From JBGCEZ01 sp045106735 (lineage in GTDB: Bacteria; Planctomycetota; Phycisphaerae; Phycisphaerales; SM1A02): a DNA stretch of 12,687 nucleotides. The stretch's first letter is position 1, and each line of letters opens with the position of its first letter. The notes beneath the pieces were generated by a model. It made no database searches and had not been told where the DNA came from. It was given only the letters and a program-made list of their open reading frames with translations. Both the position numbers and the translations under genes were made by a program. Positions 7,024-12,687 of this stretch are shown here, in pieces. Location: NCBI GenBank assembly GCA_045106735.1, contig JBGCEZ010000063.1, positions 1 through 12,687 on the forward strand. Direction: 5' to 3'.

Positions 7024-10000
7024 TCAGTTCTGCGTGGTGGTTCGGTACAGGTTCATGATTGCACTGGCGACCATCGTCCAGGCCGCGCGTTCGCGATCGT
7101 CGTGCGGCGATAGCTGCATGCCCGTCGCGCCCGCCTGCACGAGTGACGTCGCATCTTCGGCCCGGTCGGCCCATGATTCGCGGAAGTCGGCGAGCGCTCG
7201 CTGCAATGCGGCCAAACGCTGATCGTCGGGCTCGGTTGCGGTGCAGGTTCGGTGCATGAAGGCGAGGGAGGAGGCGTCGGCGTTGGCATTGGCGTCGTTC
7301 GTGTTCGCATTCGCACTCGCGTCGGCGCTGACGCCGTTCGCGTTCGCAATCGTGGCTGCGGCGCGATACACCAACGCTCGATCGGCCAACGCCCGCGCGG
7401 CTTCCACGAACTGCACATCGTTCCAGAGCACCAACGCTTGCAGGGGTGTATCCGTCGGCGTCCGTTGCACTGAACACGCCTCGCGGGCCGACGCATCGAA
7501 GGCGACCATGGACGGTGGCGGGGAGGCACGCTTGAAATAGGTGTACAGACTTCGTCGGTAGAGCTCTTCACCTTGCCCCGCGACAAAGATCCGAGTGTTG
7601 GATTGTTGCATTGCGACCTCGCGCCACAATCCATCTGGCTGGTAAGGCTTCACCGGCGGGCCACCGAATTGCTCCACCAGCAATCCGCCCACGTGCAGTG
7701 CCCCATCGCGAATCATCTCGGCCGGCAGTCGTCGACGCGGATACGCGGCCAGCCAAATGTTCTCGGGATCCGATGCCGCCAGGTCAACCCGCGGCGCGGA
7801 CGATTGACGGTACGTCGAACTCAACACCATCTCGCGAAGCATCGACCGCATGTTCCAGTCGCGATCGACGAACTCGACGGCCAACCAATCGAGCAACTCC
7901 GGATGGCTTGGCCACGCCCCCTGAAGGCCAAAGTCTTCCGGCGTGGCCACCAACCCGCGGCCAAAGATCATGGCCCACGCTCGATTGACCGCGACCCGCG
8001 CGGTGAGCGGATGATCGTCCTGGGTCAACCACTCGGCCAAACCAAGACGATCCAGACGAAGCTCCGCCGCCGCATTCGCCGGATCCAAGAAGCCTGGCGG
8101 ACGCCGCCGCACCGGTCGGTCGGCCAGCGGTTGGTCGTACTGGCCGCGATCCAGCACGAACGTCGGCCGCGGCTCGGCGAGCTCCTTCATGATGATCGTC
8201 CGCGGAATCATCTGGCGAATCTCGGTTTCGCGCGCGTCCAAGCTGGCGATCATCTCGGTCAGCTCGCGGTATCGCGGCCGCATGGCCAATGACCACGCCT
8301 CGTCCAGTCGCTCGCCCATCTCTGGGTCGCGCGCCGATTCAGGAAGCAGCGCGAGCACCACCGGCGGCGTCCAACCGGGCGTCCCGCCGGGCCCCGCCGA
8401 CCCCGGCCCCTCGGCCGGAACCTCGGCACGGAAGTACATGCCACCAGGTCCACCGGTGTTCATGATTTCCATCACGAGGTGGTTGGCGCCGCGGCGCAGG
8501 GGCAGGACGGCTTGATCTTGATTCGGGGCGGCGCCGCGGTCCACGCGGCGTTCGAAGACCACCGTTCCGTTCACCGACACGCGGATGCCGTCGTCCGAAC
8601 CAAGCTGCACGGGTATTCGGGTATCGGCCGCGGCCAAGACGGTCCGAGCGAAGACCGTCACCCCAATTGGCCCGCCGAACTGATTGACTTGTTCGTCTTG
8701 GTACGACGCATCATGTCGCCACCCGCGCGGCGGCGCCCCGAATGTGGCGCCGCGGTCGAGCGCGGTACTCAGGGCTGCGGCCGACGGATCGTCATAGATC
8801 CGTCCACGGTTCTCGACGGGAAACGGTCCGGCGAGGTACCAATGCCCGAATGTCAGCGGGAGAAAACTTGCATCATCAATCCGGCCGAGGACGGGACGCA
8901 CACGAGCGAGGGTATGAAGATCCCACTTTGACTCGGATCGCAGCGTCAGGCGCACCCGCAGCGAGTCGGGGTCGGATTCATCGGCCGAGAGCTCGGATAC
9001 CGGGCGTTCGAACAAGAGGATGATCGCCCGCCCGCCTTCTTGCATGTGTCCACCCGGCGCCCAGCCACGATCGGACAAGGGCGCAACCGGGTTGCGCGCA
9101 TCGATCGCCGTCAAGAGGCCGTAGTCGCCGTTGTCCTGTTCGTCGTCGACCCACGCCCAACGCACTTCGGCCGGTGCACCGCCAACCACTTCCAAGCTGA
9201 TGCCGGTGACGACGGCGTTGCCGTTGGCGGCTCGCCCCGGACGACGGTCGCCATCACGACTCGGATCCGGCAACACATCGAGTCGCAACATGTTTGCCGA
9301 CAGGGCAACGGCCGGCACGTCGAACTCAATGTGATACACATCACGATCGGGATTCTCGCCGGTCGCCACGACCGCGCCCGAGTCGTCAATCGTCAGCGTG
9401 GCCCCGAACTCACTCGTCGCCGCCACCGGCATGACGTCAAACCACTCCAGATTGCCGGCGCGCTGAGCGGCAACGTAAAACGCTTCGCGCGATTCGATCT
9501 CTTCGGGCGACGGGGCCGCGCGTTCTGCTTCGTGATCGGCCCTTTGGATCTCGATGACCTGAAGCTCTCGAATCTGCTCGTCCGTCGGCACGTCGATCAT
9601 GGGCTCGTGTGCGCGGAGTGGATCCGGTTGTTGCGTGTAAAGACCAGGCTCTTCGATTGAATTGAAATACGCGTAGAAGGAATAGAAGTCCTCCTGCGTA
9701 ATCGGGTCGTATTTGTGATCGTGGCAGCGCGCGCACTCAAGCGTCAGACCCATCATCACCGTCGCGGTCGTGTGACTCCGGTCCACCGCGTACCCATCGA
9801 GCGCTTCTTCGTTGATCGCGCCGCCTTCGTCGGTAATCACGTGCGCCCTATTGAAACCGGTGGCAATCAACTGATCAGTCGTTGCGTTCTCGATCAGGTC
9901 GCCGGCGAGTTGCTCCGTGACGAACCGGTCGTACGGCATGTTGTCGCGGAACGCTTGAAGAACCCAATCGCGCCAGAGCCACATTTGCCGGCCGTTGTCG

Positions 10001-10941
10001 GTGTGGATACCGATCGTGTCGGCGTACCGCGCCGCGTCCATCCACGGAACGGCCAATCGCTCGGCGGTGCGCGTCCGGTACGGCTCGTCCTCGAGCAGCC
10101 GGTCAACCCAACGCTCGATGACGGCATCGGCCGCCGCGCGACCTTCACCAGCGGCCGCAAGATCGGCGGCGAACGCGTCAAGTTCTTGCACCGTCGGGGG
10201 CAGTCCGGTCAAGTCAAGGAACACCCGGCGGAGCCAGACGTCCGGCGCCGCGTCGGCCGACGGCCGGACTCCGCGGGCTTCCAAGCCATCGAGCACGAAC
10301 GCGTCGATGGGACCACGTCCCCAGGCACGATCTTGGACCGTCGGAATCTCAGGACGTTCCGCCGGCTCGAACGCCCAGTGCGCTTCATACGGTGCCCCCG
10401 CATCGATCCAGCGGCCGATGAGCTCTCGTTCCTCGTGTGAGATGGCGCGCTTGTTGGCGTCCGGGGGCGGCATGACGACATCGGCGTGGGCGCTGGTGAT
10501 GCGCGCCCACAGTTCGCTTGCGCCCCGGTCGCCGGGCACGATGGCCGGGCGACGCCGAGATTCGTCCACCGCGCTCTCGCGTTGGTCGAGCCGCAAGCCT
10601 GCGGCCCGAGTTCCGGCGTCTGGCCCGTGGCACAGGAAACAACGGTCGCTCAGAATCGGACGGATGTCGCGGCCGTACATCACCGGCTCTTGACGAAGGA
10701 GACTCGCCGCCGTGCCCGTCGAGGCCATCGCCTCGCCCGCGCCCTCCGCTGTTCCGGTGACGCCCGCCCCAGCCAAGCTGGCCGCCGCGGCCGTGGCCAG
10801 CGCGACCAGTCCGCCCCCCAAGCCCGCGGCCAGCTGGCGTCGTCGCCGCCGGGCGAGCTGGCGCGTCGCGCGGCGATCCGCGCAGGACATGCCCCGACCG
10901 TCCGAATCGGGACGGGCGATGGAATCGTCTGACGTCGTCAT
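7024..10941 (-). CDS. PSD1 and planctomycete cytochrome C domain protein (DUF1549/DUF1553)
   Basis: The 1305-aa protein starts at the ATG at 10941, with GGAG (10951-10954) 9 nt upstream. The same frame is open much further upstream, but that part is antisense to the metalloprotease gene and is excluded. After a basic stretch (31-35) and a hydrophobic signal or anchor (about 37-60) comes a cytochrome c domain with CFLCH (101-105). DUF1549 follows (about 210-430: FLDLTGLPP at 241-249, WMDAARYAD at 300-308) and contains a second CxxCH, CARCH (403-407). Residues about 500-845 are an insert with beta-rich character (FGHWYLAGPFPVE at 698-710, SDDGIRVSVNG at 782-792) resembling PA14 or carbohydrate-binding modules. 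DUF1553 occupies about 925-1190. An Ala-Asn repeat (1199-1225) precedes the C-terminus. Its role is unknown; export and haem binding follow from the motifs. It heads the minus-strand cluster. Confidence 0.95.
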   Translation of the reverse strand: MTTSDDSIARPDSDGRGMSCADRRATRQLARRRRRQLAAGLGGGLVALATAAAASLAGAGVTGTAEGAGEAMASTGTAASLLRQEPVMYGRDIRPILSDRCFLCHGPDAGTRAAGLRLDQRESAVDESRRRPAIVPGDRGASELWARITSAHADVVMPPPDANKRAISHEERELIGRWIDAGAPYEAHWAFEPAERPEIPTVQDRAWGRGPIDAFVLDGLEARGVRPSADAAPDVWLRRVFLDLTGLPPTVQELDAFAADLAAAGEGRAAADAVIERWVDRLLEDEPYRTRTAERLAVPWMDAARYADTIGIHTDNGRQMWLWRDWVLQAFRDNMPYDRFVTEQLAGDLIENATTDQLIATGFNRAHVITDEGGAINEEALDGYAVDRSHTTATVMMGLTLECARCHDHKYDPITQEDFYSFYAYFNSIEEPGLYTQQPDPLRAHEPMIDVPTDEQIRELQVIEIQRADHEAERAAPSPEEIESREAFYVAAQRAGNLEWFDVMPVAATSEFGATLTIDDSGAVVATGENPDRDVYHIEFDVPAVALSANMLRLDVLPDPSRDGDRRPGRAANGNAVVTGISLEVVGGAPAEVRWAWVDDEQDNGDYGLLTAIDARNPVAPLSDRGWAPGGHMQEGGRAIILLFERPVSELSADESDPDSLRVRLTLRSESKWDLHTLARVRPVLGRIDDASFLPLTFGHWYLAGPFPVENRGRIYDDPSAAALSTALDRGATFGAPPRGWRHDASYQDEQVNQFGGPIGVTVFARTVLAAADTRIPVQLGSDDGIRVSVNGTVVFERRVDRGAAPNQDQAVLPLRRGANHLVMEIMNTGGPGGMYFRAEVPAEGPGSAGPGGTPGWTPPVVLALLPESARDPEMGERLDEAWSLAMRPRYRELTEMIASLDARETEIRQMIPRTIIMKELAEPRPTFVLDRGQYDQPLADRPVRRRPPGFLDPANAAAELRLDRLGLAEWLTQDDHPLTARVAVNRAWAMIFGRGLVATPEDFGLQGAWPSHPELLDWLAVEFVDRDWNMRSMLREMVLSSTYRQSSAPRVDLAASDPENIWLAAYPRRRLPAEMIRDGALHVGGLLVEQFGGPPVKPYQPDGLWREVAMQQSNTRIFVAGQGEELYRRSLYTYFKRASPPPSMVAFDASAREACSVQRTPTDTPLQALVLWNDVQFVEAARALADRALVYRAAATIANANGVSADASANANTNDANANADASSLAFMHRTCTATEPDDQRLAALQRALADFRESWADRAEDATSLVQAGATGMQLSPHDDRERAAWTMVASAIMNLYRTTTQN
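7273..7350. repeat. Hexanucleotide-type repeat coding Ala-Asn dipeptides in the PSD1 gene
   Basis: Units such as GGCGTT, GGCATT and TTCGCATT recur on the plus strand. On the minus strand they encode an Ala/Asn/Asp/Ser run at residues about 1199-1225, between the DUF1553 domain and the final C-terminal helix region. The repeat is less regular than those in the two other genes. Confidence 0.7.
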
Positions 10942-11013
10942 GTCGGGGAGCTCCGAAATCGTCGCCGACCGCGGCAAGGATGGCCGACGGCTGGCAGGGG
11001 CGAGAATCACTAT
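10942..11013. promoter_or_regulatory. Divergent intergenic region between PSD1 and metalloprotease genes
   Basis: These 72 bp separate two genes pointing away from each other, so promoters for both should lie here or within their 5' ends. On the minus strand TATAGT (complement of 11009-11014) is a possible -10 box for the PSD1 gene, but no good -35 sequence sits 16-18 nt upstream. On the plus strand TATATG (11011-11016) overlaps the ATG of the metalloprotease. If it is a -10 box, translation of that gene must start further in, at the ATG at 11098. Confidence 0.35.
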
Positions 11014-12084
11014 ATGGGGAGCACCATCGAACTTGATGGGCAATGTTCGGGACCGATCCGGCTCAATCCTCCGAGACGATCGGCCGATGCCCCCGTCATG
11101 GACCTCGGGGCGATCACATCCAACCAGATCATCGGCAGCCTGCTGTCCCCGCGGACATTCGGGGCGGTGCCGGCGATCGATCGGCTTGGACCGGCCTCCT
11201 CGGAGGACGCCCTCGATTCGCGTACCGGATCCGCCGAGGGCCCGGACACCGTCGGACGCACGCGTCGACCTGATCGTTTCGAACGATCGGCCCCGCCAGG
11301 TTTCGCTCCGGCCCCGCCGGGTCCCGCGTCCGTCGCTGGATCCACGGCCGGGACGGGCTCCGCGCCGGCAGATCAGCTCGCGCCCGGCGGCGATCCCGGC
11401 GTTGAATCGACCCGCGAAAAGGCCGGCGGCACGGCCGGCGCGGTTGACCCGAAGAAGACTGACGGCGCGGGACGCGCAGATGCCGCGCTCCAAGACGATG
11501 CCGACGCTGCATCTGGCGATGACGCCCCGCTCGAGGGCGGCCCAGTGGGCGCGGACGGCGAGCCCCTGGACTCGTCCGAGAAGAAGCAGGTCGAAGAACT
11601 CAAGGCGCGCGATCGTGAGGTCCGGACCCACGAACAGGCCCACAAGGCAGCCGGAGGCCAGTACGCCGGCGCGATCAGCTACAGCTATCAGACCGGCCCC
11701 GACGGGCAGCGGTACGCCGTCGGCGGGTCGGTTTCGATCGACGCCGGTCCAGTCCCGGGCGACCCCGAGGCGACGATCGCCAAGATGCAGGTCGTGCGAC
11801 GGGCCGCACTCGCCCCGGCCGAGCCTTCGTCGCAGGACCAGCGGGTGGCATCGCAGGCGAGCCGGACGGAAGCCGAAGCGCGGGCCGAGTTGGCTCGCCC
11901 GAGCGAAGATGGCCAGGAACCGTCGGCGAGCTCGTCCCCGGATGACCGGAACGCATCGGGGTCGATCGACCGGGACGCGGACGCTGCATCCGACCGCCTT
12001 GACCCGGGCGCCCCGTCACGACCAGCCGCCGCTCCCGCGTTCGCCGAGCGTCAGGGCCGGGCGGCATACACGACCTCCAACTGA
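11014..12084 (+). CDS. Putative metalloprotease, SprA-related family (CJM1_0395-like)
   Basis: The 356-aa protein contains at about 188-292 the conserved core of the SprA-related putative metalloprotease family. It includes EVRTHEQAHKAAGGQYAGA (202-220) with an HExxH zinc-type motif (His206, Glu207, His210), then SYSYQTGPDG (222-231), YAVGGSVSID (234-243) and PGDPEATIAKMQVVRRAALAPAEPS (248-272). The region before it (about 60-187) is Gly/Ala/Pro/Asp-rich and probably disordered, as is the Ser/Asp-rich tail (295-356). No signal peptide or membrane segment is seen, so cellular location is unclear. Proteolytic activity is predicted only from the motif. The chosen start has only a weak AGGGGCGAG upstream. 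Met29 (11098) is a plausible alternative, since a possible -10 box covers the first ATG and the next residues (LGAITSNQIIGSLL) look like a natural N-terminus. Confidence 0.87.
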   Translation: MGSTIELDGQCSGPIRLNPPRRSADAPVMDLGAITSNQIIGSLLSPRTFGAVPAIDRLGPASSEDALDSRTGSAEGPDTVGRTRRPDRFERSAPPGFAPAPPGPASVAGSTAGTGSAPADQLAPGGDPGVESTREKAGGTAGAVDPKKTDGAGRADAALQDDADAASGDDAPLEGGPVGADGEPLDSSEKKQVEELKARDREVRTHEQAHKAAGGQYAGAISYSYQTGPDGQRYAVGGSVSIDAGPVPGDPEATIAKMQVVRRAALAPAEPSSQDQRVASQASRTEAEARAELARPSEDGQEPSASSSPDDRNASGSIDRDADAASDRLDPGAPSRPAAAPAFAERQGRAAYTTSN

Positions 12085-12157
12085 GGCTTCGGCACTGCCG
12101 TGCGCCATGGTTCAGGGCCGTCGGAACGGACGATGGCAAGGATCCGCTGAAGGACTC

Positions 12158-12187
12158 AGCCGCCGGGGGAACCTCGGTCGGGCGGCT
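12158..12187 (+). terminator. Hairpin without U tract after the metalloprotease gene
   Basis: A perfect 7-bp inverted repeat AGCCGCC/GGCGGCT (12158-12164 and 12181-12187) encloses 16 nt, 74 bp after the stop codon. It is followed by TCACGC rather than a run of T, so intrinsic termination is doubtful; a Rho-type end or an unrelated structure is equally possible. Confidence 0.25.
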
Positions 12188-12230
12188 TCACGCATCGAGC
12201 AATCAATCTCCATCCGCCCACGCCCACCGC

Positions 12231-12268
12231 TTGAAGCAGGGCTGGCAATTTTGTTTGTGTTCTGATAG
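12231..12268 (+). promoter_or_regulatory. AT-rich island, candidate promoter of the secreted-protein gene
   Basis: The segment CAATTTTGTTTGTGTTCTGATAG is strikingly AT-rich against the surrounding GC-rich DNA, and a TTGAAG hexamer lies just ahead (12231-12236). No consensus -35/-10 pair with correct spacing can be fixed. If transcription starts nearby, the leader to the ATG at 12578 would be about 300 nt. Confidence 0.3.
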
Positions 12269-12301
12269 GGTTTCCGCGGCCCTACGCGGTCTCCGTGCGT
12301 C

Positions 12302-12340
12302 CGGATTTCCCGAAGGGTCCGCCTGCGCGGGCGGAATCCG
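12302..12340 (+). other. Possible three-way-junction RNA fold in the leader
   Basis: An outer stem CGGAT/ATCCG (12302-12306 and 12336-12340) encloses two side-by-side hairpins: CCC-GAA-GGG (12309-12317) and TCCGCC/GGCGGA (12318-12323 and 12330-12335) with a 6-nt loop. It lies in the presumed leader of the secreted-protein gene and matches no riboswitch class that I recognise. The stems are short and GC-rich DNA forms such pairs by chance, so this is only a candidate. Confidence 0.25.
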
Positions 12341-12577
12341 TCGGGGGCATCGGAGAACTCTTGTTCCAGGTCCCGAGCGGGTCTATCTTCGCAGGTTGCT
12401 TCCGGACGGCGTTTTGCGCCGGGCCGGTTTCATCGGTGCGATGCAGCCTCGCTGCAGCGCTCGATGCCCCTTCGTCAGCACCTTGCTGGCCAGGCCGCCC
12501 CCACGGCCTTTGCATGCCCCCAATCGGTCAACGCCCCCGCGGGCCACGGCCTTCCCCCGATCCCTGAGGAACCCACC

Positions 12578-12687
12578 ATGTTGAAGCGCACGTGCATCGC
12601 CGCCGCGGCCCTCGCCGGCGTCGCCCTGGCTGCCCCGACCGCCCTCGCCGGCGACGGCGTCGAGCCCCTGACCACCGAAATCGCGAC
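12578..12687 (+). CDS. Secreted protein, N-terminal 36 residues (cut by window edge)
   Basis: The ATG at 12578 is preceded by TGAGGA (12565-12570) at a 7-nt spacing, a strong ribosome site. The visible part begins MLKRTCIAAAALAGV and continues as a classic Sec signal peptide: basic start, Ala/Leu/Val-rich core and a predicted cut after ALA at about residue 24, leaving GDGVEPLTTEIA as the mature start. The family cannot be told from 12 mature residues. The Cys at residue 6 is too early for a lipobox. Confidence 0.8.
   Translation, partial: MLKRTCIAAAALAGVALAAPTALAGDGVEPLTTEIA

Larger units (their letters stand above)
12085..12577. other. Gene-free stretch of about 490 bp with several inverted repeats
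   Basis: Open frames in this stretch have no recognisable family, no ribosome site and unnatural composition, so none is called. It should hold the terminator of the metalloprotease gene and the promoter and leader of the secreted protein at 12578. Listed separately are a hairpin (12158-12187), an AT-rich island (12231-12268) and a possible branched RNA fold (12302-12340). Another small hairpin is GCAGC-CTC-GCTGC near 12440-12452. Confidence 0.5.

Noticed and set aside
4760..7222. 820-aa plus-strand open frame
   Set aside because: It is the complement of the DUF1501 and cytochrome fusion genes, whose products are clearly recognisable; long shadows are expected at this GC content.
10942..11643. 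Upstream extension of the PSD1 frame, open on the minus strand as far as 11643
   Set aside because: It is antisense to the conserved core of the metalloprotease gene, has Arg/Gly-rich unnatural composition, and a better ATG with GGAG lies at 10941.
12243..12257. Sigma-54 promoter (TGGCA element)
   Set aside because: The GG element is present, but no GC dinucleotide occurs at the required spacing downstream.
10712..12265. 517-aa plus-strand frame across the PSD1 start and metalloprotease region
   Set aside because: Its Arg/Pro/Ser-rich translation is a frame shadow of the metalloprotease, which has an intact HExxH core.
12231..12584. 117-aa plus-strand frame before the secreted-protein gene
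   Set aside because: It has no ribosome site and no family resemblance, covers the hairpin-rich leader, and overlaps the well-supported ATG at 12578.

Overview
The window comes from a GC-rich bacterial chromosome, almost certainly a member of the Planctomycetota and possibly the Phycisphaerae. The phylum call rests on a large PSD1-type protein (planctomycete cytochrome C + DUF1549 + DUF1553) followed directly by a DUF1501 protein, a second planctomycete-type cytochrome c protein, and a Ser/Thr kinase. The class is a guess. No rRNA, tRNA, CRISPR array, transposase or phage gene was seen.

Layout. The left edge (1-967, minus strand) holds the N-terminal two thirds of a Hanks-type Ser/Thr protein kinase, cut by the window edge, with a Gly/Ala/Ser-rich stretch ahead of the kinase domain. 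Positions 968-1641 carry no convincing gene. They contain a G-run cluster (1276-1312) and then about 300 bp of degenerate 8-bp tandem repeats (1317-1614). From 10941 down to 1642 five minus-strand genes follow one another: a 1305-aa PSD1 protein, a DUF1501 protein (32-nt gap), a DUF2231/cytochrome c/leucine-rich-repeat/YHS-like fusion (about 260-nt gap), a pyridoxamine-phosphate-oxidase-family flavoprotein (51-nt gap) and an alpha/beta hydrolase (8-nt overlap). The first two, and the last three, are the most likely transcription units; all five could be one.

On the plus strand, diverging from the PSD1 gene across a 72-bp gap, lies a putative metalloprotease of the SprA-related family (11014-12084). 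After about 490 bp without a gene but rich in short inverted repeats, the right edge holds the first 36 codons of a secreted protein (12578 onward).

How the genes may work together (inference): the PSD1 and DUF1501 proteins are the widespread planctomycete pair of unknown biochemical role. Both carry export signals or anchors, and two proteins of the cluster carry CxxCH haem-binding motifs, so an extracytoplasmic haem-protein module is a fair reading. The membrane fusion protein adds a possible metal-binding C-terminus. The flavoprotein is probably cytoplasmic and the hydrolase is probably membrane-anchored. Three of the five genes carry in-frame hexanucleotide repeats encoding Ala-Asn or Asp-Thr dipeptides, an unusual feature shared by neighbours that are otherwise unrelated in sequence.
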